Positions 52,327-62,239 of a stretch of 64,000 nt of DNA are shown here, piece by piece. The notes beneath the pieces are model-generated. The model ran no database searches and had not been told where the DNA came from. It saw nothing but the letters and a program-made list of their open reading frames with translations. The translations under genes and the position numbers were made by a program. How positions within the stretch are numbered: position 1 is the first letter of the stretch; every line of letters begins with the position of its first letter. The DNA comes from Chitinophaga varians (lineage in GTDB: Bacteria; Bacteroidota; Bacteroidia; Chitinophagales; Chitinophagaceae): assembly GCF_012641275.1 (NCBI RefSeq), contig NZ_JABAIA010000003.1, positions 496,001 to 560,000 on the forward strand, in the 5' to 3' direction.

Positions 52327-53286
52327 ATGGAGCCCAATAAACATATACCAGAAGACATGCTGCACCGCCTTTACCAGGGCGCCGGCAGTAAGCAGGACAA
52401 AGAGATGATCAGCCGGTGGATGCTGTCCCTGGACATATCGGACAACAGCATGTCTGAGGAAACATTGCAGGCTGCCAAAGCTGCGATGCTTGACCGCATT
52501 CTCGATAAGCCGCAGGAACAAAGGAAAGGCATAAAGAAAATGCATCTCTGGAAAGCTGCGGCCGCCGTTGTGATACTGGTGCTGACTTCCTGGTGGGCGC
52601 TGTTTAATTTTAACCGTCACCGGCAAAGGGCCGTCATGGTGTATACTACCATCGCTGCCACCAATAAGGACATGAAACACATTCAGCTGCCCGATGGCTC
52701 CGAAGTATGGCTGAATGCCCGTTCCAGACTGGAATACGTGGAAGACCGCTTTCATAAAGACGCCCGCTACGTACGGCTTACCGGTGAAGGTTATTTCGAG
52801 ATCGCCAAAGATGAGGCACGGCCGTTTATCGTCACCACCGATAACATTGAAACAAGGGTATTGGGAACACGCTTTAATATAGAAACCTATCCCGGCGAGG
52901 CAGAGATCAGGATTGCCCTCGTAAGCGGACAGGTGGGCGTAAGGGATCATAACAATAACGGATATACGTTGTTGAAGCCCAATGAAATGCTACGCTATTC
53001 ACGAAGCAATAAAAACTGGGCTGTCATGCCTTTTTCGGCCAACAGGGTACATCACTGGACCAACGGGCATATGATATTTGAAGAACTGCCACTGGCCGAT
53101 GTGCTGGACCGTTTCGCGTACCGCTACGGGCTGACGCTGCAATATGACCCTGCACTGGCGGCACATAAAAACGTGACCGGCGACTTCAGCCCGGATAAAT
53201 GGCAGGCCATCCTGGACAACATTCTTTTTATACATCAACTTACATACACCGCTAAAAACGGCGTCATATACATTAACAAGCGCTAG
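52327..53286 (+). CDS. FecR family anti-sigma factor
   Basis: This 319-residue protein has a cytoplasmic N-terminus, one membrane segment (about 74-95, LWKAAAAVVILVLTSWWALF) and a periplasmic FecR domain (QLPDGSEVWLNARSRLEYV, then GYFEIAKDEARPFIV). A C-terminal DUF4974-type domain follows (EELPLADVLDRFAYRYGLTLQY). It lies 141 bases after the sigma gene and 27 bases before the receptor, and should transmit receptor status to the sigma factor. Confidence 0.92.
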   Translation: MEPNKHIPEDMLHRLYQGAGSKQDKEMISRWMLSLDISDNSMSEETLQAAKAAMLDRILDKPQEQRKGIKKMHLWKAAAAVVILVLTSWWALFNFNRHRQRAVMVYTTIAATNKDMKHIQLPDGSEVWLNARSRLEYVEDRFHKDARYVRLTGEGYFEIAKDEARPFIVTTDNIETRVLGTRFNIETYPGEAEIRIALVSGQVGVRDHNNNGYTLLKPNEMLRYSRSNKNWAVMPFSANRVHHWTNGHMIFEELPLADVLDRFAYRYGLTLQYDPALAAHKNVTGDFSPDKWQAILDNILFIHQLTYTAKNGVIYINKR

Positions 53287-53313
53287 TTAAATATCTTTCT
53301 TTAAACACGAAAA

Positions 53314-56300
53314 ATGGACCACAAGATCAGCTGGAAACCGGCCATGCGCCGGTTCCTAAAGGCTATGCTATTGACTGCACTGTTCATGCCGGTGGTGCTG
53401 GCCGCCCGGGCACAACTGACCGGCCTGAAACAGCCCGTCAACCTGCGGCTGGAAAATACCGATGCACTGACCGTGATTACTTCCCTGGGCCGTATGTCCG
53501 GCTGCTCCTTTTATTATACGGCATCCGAACTGGGCAAAATAAGGATTGCTTCCTTTCAGACACATAGTACGTTGGGCGCAGCATTGCAGCAACTCCGCAC
53601 GATGGCGCCGCTGGAGTTTAAAGTATCGGGCAACAACATTTCCGTACAAGTGACCGCGGCACCTGCGCGACTACACACCGATACCAGCAGCGCGCATATT
53701 TTTAAAGGACATATCACAGATGCCAAAACAGGCAGGCCCGTTGCCTATGTGGAAATATATGCGCAGGAGAGCGGCGTGTCCGCCACTACCGACGCCAACG
53801 GCGACTTCAGCCTCCGGGCGCCGAAAGCACAGGCCCTGCTTATTTTCTCAAAAGCCGGTTACGCCAGCCAGGTGATTACCGGTAACGCCTATACGTCGAT
53901 GGACCTGCGTCTGCAGCCGGACAACAGAACATTGTCTGGCGTGACAGTCTCCTCGCGCCGCCGCATGAACAACGAGGCGGCCATCCTCAATGAAAGGCAA
54001 CATGCTGCTGTTGTTTCAGATGGCATCTCGGCAGAGAACATCGAGAAAACGGCCAGCATCACCACCGCGCAGGCGCTGCAACGGGTGTCCGGCGTCACCA
54101 TCACCGATGATAAATACGTAGCTGTAAGAGGCCTCGGGGACCGCAGTGTGATCGGGGAACTGAACGGTATCCGCCTCGCTTCCTCCGATCCGGACAGAAG
54201 CACTATCCCGTTGGACCTGGTGCCGGCCAACCTGCTGGACAATATCGTGGTGTACAAGACCATCACGCCCGACAAACCCGCCGATGCCTCCGGCGGTATC
54301 GTGGAGCTGAAAACACGCTCCATACCGGCTAAACAAACACTGACCATCACCGCGCAGACCGGCACCAATTCCAATATCGGACTGGGCGGACAAGTCAACA
54401 GTTTTTATAACAGCGATATGGGGTTTAGTGGCAACAAAATAAAAAACCACGATCTGCGGCCGGAATTTCTGTCGCTCGACAAACAGTACCCTGGTGGCCT
54501 TTCCCAGCTGCAACAGCTGGCCGCTACCGCCAAAAATGATCCGGTGCTGTTGTCCGAAATCAACCGCGTAAATAATGTGCTGCACCAGCTGGACCCGGTA
54601 CTGACCACACGCTATAAAAAAGCACCGCTCAACGGTATCTATAACATCACCTATGGCAACGCCTTTTCTGTATTTCGCAACCACCAGCTGGGGCTGATTT
54701 TAAGCGGAAGTTACTACAACCGTTCCACTGACATCGCCGGCGGGCAGCTGAACCAGTACAGCATTTATCAGGGCGTTATGACCGGCAATCCTTCCATTGA
54801 CGAGTCCCGTAACGTGCCCGCCTATATTACGCCCAACACACCTAATCTGGGGAAGTACGTAGGCTACCATGAAAACACCGGCACACAAACACTCAACTAC
54901 GGTTGGCTCGGCGGCCTGGCCTACCGCTTTAATCCCAACCATGAAATCAGCTTTCAGTACATGGGAAGTTATGGCGGCGAAACGCAGGCCACCAGCCTGT
55001 CCGGGCAGTATGCTTATGTAACAGGCAGAAACGGACCGGTGTACAGCAACATTTATTCGTTGCGTCAAACGTACCGTACTTTCAATACCTACAACCTTCA
55101 GGGCGAACATAAATTCAGTGATGGCAAATATGCGCCCCGTCTGAGTTACAACGCCGCCTCTTCCCGCGCCACGCAGGATGACCCGGACTATCGTTTTGTA
55201 AACCTGGCTGATTACCGGCCCAATGGCGGCGGCATATATGCGCTGCCAACACCGGACATCAACGGTACCCGCTATATGGGCGTGACAGATTATTACTCGC
55301 TGGTTTCAGGTTATGTGAACGGCTTTGGCCCATACGGCAAGATACAAGCCGATCCTAACGGTCGCCGCTTCCGTCACCTGGGAGAAACCAATTACAACTA
55401 CAAAGCCGATATTACCCTGCCTTTCGGGATACGCGGATTGGAACAGGCTTTTAAGACAGGCGTCAACTATCTGTACCGCGAACGCAGTTTCGGAGAGAAC
55501 GTTTTATCATTGCCCGGGTCGAATTTCTCTGCGCTGAAACAGTACCCGCTGTATCTCGCGTACGGCAACCTTGACAGGCTGGTAGGCTATGACCAGATCG
55601 GTATCCATATACCTGCCGGCAGTTCTCCGGAGGGTACGCCGCTCACCAGCGGCTTCCTGTATAATACACGTAAATCGCCCAACAACTACCTGGGGTTTTA
55701 TGAAACCAATGCGTTCTATGGCATGCTGGACCTGCATCCGCTGAAGACGCTGCGGTTGACGGGCGGGGTGCGGTTCGAGAAAACCAACATCCAGAGCAAG
55801 GTAGATACCTCCGGGATATACATCGATCCATCGTTGTCGGAAGGCGGCATCAATCTCGTATATACGAACCCGGTATCCAAATATATCACCAGCTACAAGC
55901 CTTATTATTCTGCCAACATGACCTATTCGCCCCGGGAAGCGATGAACTTCCGGCTGGCTTACGCTACTTCGCTGGCGAGGCCGGAAATCAGGGAACTCAC
56001 CAACGTCTTTGAGTTTGACCCTTTCCAACAGGCGCTGGTAGTAGGCAATCCGAAGCTGGTGAACCAACAGACGCAGAGTTATGACTTTCGCTGGGAGTGG
56101 TTTCCCAACAAGGGGGAAGTACTGGCCGCTTCGCTATTTGCCAAGGAGATCAGCAACCAGCTGGAAAAAGTGTTTATCCAGCATTCAGACGGTGTGAATG
56201 CCCTGTATCCAGAATTCCCGACAGTGGCCTATCAGAACAATCCCAACAGGGGCCATGTGTGGGGGATAGAGCTGGAGGTGGTCAAAAACCTTGGTATCCT

Positions 56301-56781
56301 CTCCAGACACCTGCGGTATTTCTCGCTCGGCTCCAACGTGATGATTGCTTCCAGCAACGTGCGAAAGAATACCGAAAGGCTGGATGCCGCCAGGATCATC
56401 GACCGGCAGTCGCCGGACAGGAGCCCTTTGTTTGAACAGGCGCCTTATTCCATCAATACTTTTTTGAATTACACCAATACCAAAACCGGTACTGATATCA
56501 CCGGCACTTTTAACCTGGTAGGAGAGCGACTGATACAGGTGAACATGGACGGCTCACCTGATCTGTACAGTCGCCCGATGCCGGTGCTGGACCTTGTTTT
56601 CAGCCAGAAGCTGGGCCGGTTTGTCCTGAAAGGATATGCCAAGAACATACTGAACAGCGCCTATGAAGAAGTGTACAGCAATCCCGGCACTGGTGGCAAA
56701 TATTACGGCACCCGGTATGTCCGCAGAAGTTACCGCCGTGGTACAGAATATATGCTGGGCCTTACCTATAACCTGTTTTAA
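53314..56781 (+). CDS. TonB-dependent outer-membrane receptor with STN domain
   Basis: This is a 1155-residue receptor. A Sec signal ends near AARAQ (34). An STN domain (about 45-115) signals to FecR, and a carboxypeptidase-regulatory-like domain follows (about 130-210, GHITDAKTGRPVAYVEIYAQ). The plug (about 215-345, VSGVTITDDKYVAVRGLGDRS) and barrel are of the FecA/CirA rather than SusC type. No SusD gene follows; two DUF4397-like and three fasciclin lipoproteins come instead. The ligand is unknown, though proteins with this plug sequence often act with substrates other than glycans. Confidence 0.92.
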   Translation: MDHKISWKPAMRRFLKAMLLTALFMPVVLAARAQLTGLKQPVNLRLENTDALTVITSLGRMSGCSFYYTASELGKIRIASFQTHSTLGAALQQLRTMAPLEFKVSGNNISVQVTAAPARLHTDTSSAHIFKGHITDAKTGRPVAYVEIYAQESGVSATTDANGDFSLRAPKAQALLIFSKAGYASQVITGNAYTSMDLRLQPDNRTLSGVTVSSRRRMNNEAAILNERQHAAVVSDGISAENIEKTASITTAQALQRVSGVTITDDKYVAVRGLGDRSVIGELNGIRLASSDPDRSTIPLDLVPANLLDNIVVYKTITPDKPADASGGIVELKTRSIPAKQTLTITAQTGTNSNIGLGGQVNSFYNSDMGFSGNKIKNHDLRPEFLSLDKQYPGGLSQLQQLAATAKNDPVLLSEINRVNNVLHQLDPVLTTRYKKAPLNGIYNITYGNAFSVFRNHQLGLILSGSYYNRSTDIAGGQLNQYSIYQGVMTGNPSIDESRNVPAYITPNTPNLGKYVGYHENTGTQTLNYGWLGGLAYRFNPNHEISFQYMGSYGGETQATSLSGQYAYVTGRNGPVYSNIYSLRQTYRTFNTYNLQGEHKFSDGKYAPRLSYNAASSRATQDDPDYRFVNLADYRPNGGGIYALPTPDINGTRYMGVTDYYSLVSGYVNGFGPYGKIQADPNGRRFRHLGETNYNYKADITLPFGIRGLEQAFKTGVNYLYRERSFGENVLSLPGSNFSALKQYPLYLAYGNLDRLVGYDQIGIHIPAGSSPEGTPLTSGFLYNTRKSPNNYLGFYETNAFYGMLDLHPLKTLRLTGGVRFEKTNIQSKVDTSGIYIDPSLSEGGINLVYTNPVSKYITSYKPYYSANMTYSPREAMNFRLAYATSLARPEIRELTNVFEFDPFQQALVVGNPKLVNQQTQSYDFRWEWFPNKGEVLAASLFAKEISNQLEKVFIQHSDGVNALYPEFPTVAYQNNPNRGHVWGIELEVVKNLGILSRHLRYFSLGSNVMIASSNVRKNTERLDAARIIDRQSPDRSPLFEQAPYSINTFLNYTNTKTGTDITGTFNLVGERLIQVNMDGSPDLYSRPMPVLDLVFSQKLGRFVLKGYAKNILNSAYEEVYSNPGTGGKYYGTRYVRRSYRRGTEYMLGLTYNLF

Positions 56782-56793
56782 AAAGTGTGAAAC

Positions 56794-58476
56794 ATGCGCA
56801 TGATGACTACAAAATATCATACCCTGCTTGCCGGCGTGCTACTCCTGGCAGCCGCCTGCAGCAAGGACAAGACCGATGTGAGGGCAGGCAATGAGCCTGA
56901 CTATGCCAGCATGGACAAGTCCACCGTCAGGCTGGTCACCTTTAACCAGTGGGATGTGAAGGTGAACGGCCAAAAGCTGTCCAACTGGTACCAGGTGCCG
57001 GACAACGTCACGGTGCCTAATCTGCCTTATCCCACCCGTTATTTTCCTGATGGTAAATTAAGCGGTACGTGGTTTCTGCCGCAGCAGTTCCTCGACAGCA
57101 AAGGCCAGGCCACTGTGGAAATCGGCAGCCCGCAAGGCACCTCGCAGCCTGATTATATACTGGATTCTTTTCTGGTACAGGATAATTACGACCAGCCTTC
57201 AGACTACTACCTGAATACCAGCGCCGATGAGCATGATGGTAAATACAGTGTCAGCCGCGTACCGCGGACCACAGCGTTGCCGTCCAATCCTGCCAATATC
57301 CGTATACGGCTGGTGAACCTCTGCACGTCACAGGGTAACGGTGGTGGCAATACGCTTTCGCTGGCTTATGCGAATGGCGGTCCTGTCAGCGCCGCCACTT
57401 CCGGTATCGCCAATCATAGTTTTTCGGATTATGTGGAACTGCCTTACGGCACCTATCAGTTCAAAGTACTGATAGACGGCACCGGGTTGCAGATACCCGG
57501 TAAACCACCGGCATTGACGGGCACTACTGCCATGGACAATTTTTCGCTGGGCGGCACCCAGGTGTATTACAGCCCGGTGCAGACGTTTCAGCCCGGTGGC
57601 GTGTATACGGTGGCGGTAGGACTGACGTATGGGGCTTACCAATACGGTGAATACCCGCTGTCGCCTAATTGTTTTACGGTTGTCACAGATATCGCGCCTG
57701 CTGCGAACCTTACCTATGGCCGGTTGCAGGTGGTAAATGCCGCAGTGCCTGAAGGAGAGGGTCTGGGCGTGAACATCGACGGTGGCAATACCTCCACCAT
57801 TGCATATGGCAAAGCAGGGGCTTATAAAACGCTGATTACCGGAACGCATACACTGAAAATAACCGATGCGACGGGCAAAACACTGGCTGAACAAACCATC
57901 GCCCTGAAGGGAGGCGATAACCTGACAGCATGGGCTTATCCGGCTGCCGGCGGAAGCGTGGCCGTGACCGTAGTATCCAATAATATGGGCGGCGTGCGTG
58001 TCAACGGCGGCAACCCCGATGGTTCCGATGGTGCCAATAACCTATATGACCCGCTACATTTCCGGATGCTGGTACAAACCCGGTTCCTCAACCTGTGCCC
58101 CGATTTGCCGGAGGTGACGTTCACCGGCGCCAACGGAACGCTGTTCAAAAACGATCTTTTTACCACCGCCACGGCCGCGCAGCATTTACAGGCAGGTCAG
58201 CAGGTGTCGCCGATAGGAGTGCCTTATCCTTATGTGGACTTAGGGGCCGTTACAGGAGGCATTGTACAGGCTTACCGTTCGCAGCCGGGCGTGCTGCCCG
58301 GCGACCGCCTGACGGACGTGCCGGCGCTGACCACGCTGGATTTTGTGCAGATGCCACCGGCTTATTTCCTAAACGGCAACTATGGAGCCGAGCCCGGCGT
58401 GTATACGGTAGCGTTAATAGGCCGCAAAAAAGACGCGCAGCATCCGCGGATGATCGTGATAAAACATAACCAATAG
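56794..58476 (+). CDS. DUF4397-like lipoprotein
   Basis: This 560-residue lipoprotein has lipobox LAAAC (Cys23). It seems to consist of beta-sandwich units: RIRLVNLCTSQGNGGGNTLS near residue 172 and RLQVVNAAVPEGEGLGVNID near residue 310 resemble DUF4397 starts. YVELPYGTYQFKVLIDG and GAYKTLITGTHTLKITD are typical inner strands. It starts 12 bases after the receptor stop and 5 bases before the next lipoprotein gene. It probably sits at the outer membrane as a partner of the receptor. Confidence 0.7.
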   Translation: MRMMTTKYHTLLAGVLLLAAACSKDKTDVRAGNEPDYASMDKSTVRLVTFNQWDVKVNGQKLSNWYQVPDNVTVPNLPYPTRYFPDGKLSGTWFLPQQFLDSKGQATVEIGSPQGTSQPDYILDSFLVQDNYDQPSDYYLNTSADEHDGKYSVSRVPRTTALPSNPANIRIRLVNLCTSQGNGGGNTLSLAYANGGPVSAATSGIANHSFSDYVELPYGTYQFKVLIDGTGLQIPGKPPALTGTTAMDNFSLGGTQVYYSPVQTFQPGGVYTVAVGLTYGAYQYGEYPLSPNCFTVVTDIAPAANLTYGRLQVVNAAVPEGEGLGVNIDGGNTSTIAYGKAGAYKTLITGTHTLKITDATGKTLAEQTIALKGGDNLTAWAYPAAGGSVAVTVVSNNMGGVRVNGGNPDGSDGANNLYDPLHFRMLVQTRFLNLCPDLPEVTFTGANGTLFKNDLFTTATAAQHLQAGQQVSPIGVPYPYVDLGAVTGGIVQAYRSQPGVLPGDRLTDVPALTTLDFVQMPPAYFLNGNYGAEPGVYTVALIGRKKDAQHPRMIVIKHNQ

Positions 58477-58481
58477 AAAAA

Positions 58482-59798
58482 ATGACAAGCCATCTTTCCA
58501 TGACGCATTATCATAAAATAAAACACTGGTGCTGGCCTTTGCTGTGCAGCCTGCTGCTGGCAGCAGGCTGCCGTAAAACGGAATACAACGTGATTCCGGG
58601 GGCGGCCTACCTGCGCGTATTCAATAGTCTTAACTACGATGTGAACGTGACCTCCAAAGACCAGCCGCCCCCTTTTCTGGCTATGGTGATAGACCCGGAG
58701 TACGACGCTTCCGGTCTCATCACCGGTGGTAAAATACTGGGTGATCACCTGGACCGGCGCACCCCTTATGCCGGGCCGTATCCCGCTGATGCAGGCAATA
58801 CTTCCTTTCGGAATACAGAATATCCCGGCACTAAAAAAGTGTTAGCAGCGCCGATTGTGAATGGCATCAATCTCTCCAGCTGGGCGCAGATTCCATCCGG
58901 CAGGCACCGGGTGGTGTTTTACAGCCGCCCTGTCAGTGAAGTGCCGTTTTTCGAATTGCAGGAGCGCGACCGTAAAAATCTGCTGGCTGATAGTACCATT
59001 GATTTTACGCCGGGGGAGATCTATACCATGCAGGTATTGCAAAAAACGGTGTCTACGCAATATCCGTTGCCCATCACCCTGTATCTGCGGCAGGAACAGT
59101 TTGCAAAGATGCCATTCTCCGATTCGTTGTTGTATGTCAACTTCTACAACCTGAGCGCAGCGGGATATGCTGCTGCCAATCCGGGCCCGCGCGCTGACGC
59201 GGACTATCTGACGATCAACAACAACTGCGGTGCTTTCGGCGATACCATGAACCTGTACTATACCCTTTACCAGGACGATTGTCTTTATCCCTATGCAGAT
59301 GGCGCGCCTGTGGGCAACACTGTCATACCGGGCTACAATAACATCTGGCTGGGAGCGGTAGTAAGATCGCATACAGCCGGCGTAGCTCCCTATTATAGTG
59401 TGCCCATGTTTGCCGCGTCCGATACCACCGGCGGCATCCTTAGCCGGCAATGGGAATTGTTTGTGCTGATGCGGCCGGGCATGTTTCCCATTCCCGGACA
59501 GGTGGCAGTGTCCGATTACCTGGGAATGAAGACGGCTAACATCGCCTATGGCGCTATAGGATGCAGCAATGGCAGTAATGATGGTAAAGGCGTAGGCTTC
59601 GGCAGCGCGAGAAGAACGATCCCACGGGTAGACTTTACCAAATTTATCAGCAGCTGCTGGCTGCCTAACCTCATCAAATACACGGCTTCCGGAAGCTATG
59701 CCCAACGCTCTTTTGCTACTATCACTACGATAGAAATCATCAATAACCAGGTATACATGATGAGCGTTCAGCGTACCTATCCGCCGCCGGCGAAATAA
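58482..59798 (+). CDS. Second DUF4397-like lipoprotein
   Basis: This 438-residue lipoprotein has lipobox LAAGC (Cys30; the ATG at 58500 is an alternative start). YLRVFNSLNYDVNVTS near residue 43 and a PSGRHRVVFYSRP strand near residue 148 give the DUF4397-type pattern. The C-terminal half is unassigned. Spacing of 5 bases from the previous gene and 42 bases to the next fasciclin gene start indicates one operon. Confidence 0.65.
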   Translation: MTSHLSMTHYHKIKHWCWPLLCSLLLAAGCRKTEYNVIPGAAYLRVFNSLNYDVNVTSKDQPPPFLAMVIDPEYDASGLITGGKILGDHLDRRTPYAGPYPADAGNTSFRNTEYPGTKKVLAAPIVNGINLSSWAQIPSGRHRVVFYSRPVSEVPFFELQERDRKNLLADSTIDFTPGEIYTMQVLQKTVSTQYPLPITLYLRQEQFAKMPFSDSLLYVNFYNLSAAGYAAANPGPRADADYLTINNNCGAFGDTMNLYYTLYQDDCLYPYADGAPVGNTVIPGYNNIWLGAVVRSHTAGVAPYYSVPMFAASDTTGGILSRQWELFVLMRPGMFPIPGQVAVSDYLGMKTANIAYGAIGCSNGSNDGKGVGFGSARRTIPRVDFTKFISSCWLPNLIKYTASGSYAQRSFATITTIEIINNQVYMMSVQRTYPPPAK

Positions 59799-59840
59799 GG
59801 CGCTATACATCTTATGGTTGAACCAGGAAATATAACTACA

Positions 59841-60968
59841 ATGAATATACGAAAATATGGTGGATGGATCATGCTGTTGTTATGGTTAACGGCCGCCTGT
59901 AAAAAGCCGGACTTCGAATCGGAGGAACGTGCGCAGGCCACCGGTACGATCAGCAACTATCTGATCAATAATTTTGACTTCTCCCTGTTTGCGGCAGCGG
60001 TGCAAAAAGCCGGGCTGACAGATAGCCTTGACCAGGCCACGACGGCTTTTACCGTGCTGGCGCCCCTGAACAGCGCTTTTAATAAAGACGGCGTATTCCA
60101 GCCTTCCGACTTCGATAAATGGCCGGCAGACAGTCTCCGGTATTTTGTGCGAACACATGTGCTGCCGGTCAAACTGTTCTATACAGATATTCCCCTGTCG
60201 TCTGATAACCGGTATGAAAACCTGAACCACACCCGCCTGTACGTGTCGCGTTCCACCATCGTCAATGTGGCGCTGACGGTCAATGGCGTGCAGGTGCAAC
60301 CACAGCCGTCACTCGGCAGCAGCACCAATATTAAATACGGTGCTACCCAATTGAACGGCGTGGTGTATCCACTCTCCTCCACACTGAAGGTGATGCCGGT
60401 CACGGTACAGGATTTTCTGTCCTCGCGGCCACAATATTCCCATCTGATAGCGGGACTGAAGAAATTCGGTTTTTGGGAGCAGTTGAATGCTGACGGGCCT
60501 TTCACCGTGTTTGCCCCGCAAGACTCCTGCTTCGAAAACCGTGGCATGACACTGGACAGCATCAGCAGGATGGACGCTTTGCGTTACGATCCTGCTGTAT
60601 TTGGCAGCTACTTCCTGAAACCGAACCACGTCTTTCTGTTGGACATGCTTCAGTTACCGCCAACAGGTACTTCCTATGTCACTTTTGACACCCCGTCGCC
60701 CAACTATAAAATGCTGATCTGCCAGGTAGGTGTGGGAGCAGGCGTGGGCGTGGTAACGGCGGCATCTGCCAATACCTCTTCCCAGGTACAGGTAGGACCC
60801 TATGCTGACAGGCCCTGGGGAGACCAGGGCACGGCCTTTCTGGGAGAACCGCGTATGACCTTGTCTATCACAAATTTCAAAGGGACTTATATCAATTATA
60901 CCTGCACCAACGGCATCGTTCACCTGATGTCGGACATATTGGTTATGCCGGAAAATGTTACCCGGTGA
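59841..60968 (+). CDS. Fasciclin (FAS1) repeat lipoprotein 1
   Basis: From the ATG at 59841 the protein has 375 residues with lipobox LTAAC (Cys20); an ATG at 59814 would add nine residues and disturb the signal. Two FAS1 domains show the FAS1 box in TVLAPLNSAFNKDG and FTVFAPQDSCFENRG and helical starts LFAAAVQKAGLTD and LIAGLKKFGFWEQL. FAS1 domains mediate adhesion or ligand contacts outside the cell. It is the first of three such genes in tandem. Confidence 0.88.
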   Translation: MNIRKYGGWIMLLLWLTAACKKPDFESEERAQATGTISNYLINNFDFSLFAAAVQKAGLTDSLDQATTAFTVLAPLNSAFNKDGVFQPSDFDKWPADSLRYFVRTHVLPVKLFYTDIPLSSDNRYENLNHTRLYVSRSTIVNVALTVNGVQVQPQPSLGSSTNIKYGATQLNGVVYPLSSTLKVMPVTVQDFLSSRPQYSHLIAGLKKFGFWEQLNADGPFTVFAPQDSCFENRGMTLDSISRMDALRYDPAVFGSYFLKPNHVFLLDMLQLPPTGTSYVTFDTPSPNYKMLICQVGVGAGVGVVTAASANTSSQVQVGPYADRPWGDQGTAFLGEPRMTLSITNFKGTYINYTCTNGIVHLMSDILVMPENVTR

Positions 60969-60995
60969 TCAACCATCTGCCTAAAACAAAAAAAA

Positions 60996-62228
60996 ATGAA
61001 ACGTTATAACATACGGTTGGGGTTATACGCTATTATCCTGTCGGGGTTGATAGGCGTGATATCCTGCTCCAAAACGGAAGAACCGCCCAGACCAGTTGGT
61101 ACCGGGTTGCCTTATACAAACACCACTAGCCGTAGACTTGCTGAGCTGCTGGATTCCATTCCCGAGGCCTCTATTTACCGTGCCGCATTCAAACGTACAG
61201 GGATACAACAGTATATCGACAGTCTGAATACGGACAACAGCAATGCATATTATACCTTGTTTGTGCCGGTCAACAAAGCATGGGAGGCAGCAGGTTATAC
61301 CATGGGCAACATTAACACCGTACCAGCGGAGGAATTGGAGTTACTTATCAGGTACCTGAGCATTACCGGCGGAATAGCGGCGAAGCCTGGCAGCGTGACA
61401 GGTGAAACGGCCTATTATCCGTTCACCTATCCTGAAAAACCTGTCTGTAGCGAGGTGCCCGGCCCTTTCGCTGATAACGGGTTTTATTATTACCACAGGT
61501 TAAGTGTAGGCATGACCGGTGGTGTGCTGCGGCTCAACGGAAAAGATGTTGGCCGCAAACCGGTAATACCGGCTGTCAATGGCGCTGTCTATCTCATTGA
61601 CAGTATGATCACCAAACCGGTATATGAAAGTTACCAGGTCCTGTCGGCCGATACCGCCTTTACTTTCTACATGGCGGCGCTGAAAAAAAGTAATGCGCTC
61701 TATGAACAAAGCGGTATCCTGGGAAACCGCTATTACAATATCCGGTTTAATGATACCGCTGCACTGGTGCTAATGACTGGGGGCACCGAACTGGGTGGTG
61801 AGCCTGCCACCGCCGTGTTTGCCCCGGACAATAATGCTTTTAGAAAAGCCGGCTTTGCATCCATTGAAGAGATTAACAATTACATCGACCGCTCTGCGCT
61901 GGCGGATGCGCCGCCTGGCACGGAAATGCTCACCAATATGGATTCCATCCTGGTGAACCATCGGATACTGATCAATGCCACCGGCGATGTCAATGTGAAT
62001 TTGACAAATCCATACACCGGTTGCCTGCTGAGCAATGCCTGGCCGAATTATGTGAACAACGGCGCCGCAATGGGCGCTATCACTTACCGGATAGAAAACA
62101 GCCGGATCGTATTGCACCGTCCGGATGCACCGCAGGGCCGTGGTGCCGTGATTATCGGCCCTTCCGATATCACCACGCTCACGGGTGTCATTCACCGGGT
62201 TGATAACCTGTTATTGCCTAACCCTTAA
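60996..62228 (+). CDS. Fasciclin (FAS1) repeat lipoprotein 2
   Basis: This 410-residue lipoprotein has a signal ending at VISC (Cys24). Two FAS1 domains carry YTLFVPVNKAWEAAG and TAVFAPDNNAFRKAG, with helical starts at IYRAAFKRTG and FTFYMAALKKSN. It is 27 bases after the first fasciclin gene and 11 bases before the third. Confidence 0.87.
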   Translation: MKRYNIRLGLYAIILSGLIGVISCSKTEEPPRPVGTGLPYTNTTSRRLAELLDSIPEASIYRAAFKRTGIQQYIDSLNTDNSNAYYTLFVPVNKAWEAAGYTMGNINTVPAEELELLIRYLSITGGIAAKPGSVTGETAYYPFTYPEKPVCSEVPGPFADNGFYYYHRLSVGMTGGVLRLNGKDVGRKPVIPAVNGAVYLIDSMITKPVYESYQVLSADTAFTFYMAALKKSNALYEQSGILGNRYYNIRFNDTAALVLMTGGTELGGEPATAVFAPDNNAFRKAGFASIEEINNYIDRSALADAPPGTEMLTNMDSILVNHRILINATGDVNVNLTNPYTGCLLSNAWPNYVNNGAAMGAITYRIENSRIVLHRPDAPQGRGAVIIGPSDITTLTGVIHRVDNLLLPNP

Positions 62229-62239
62229 ATACAGCCAGT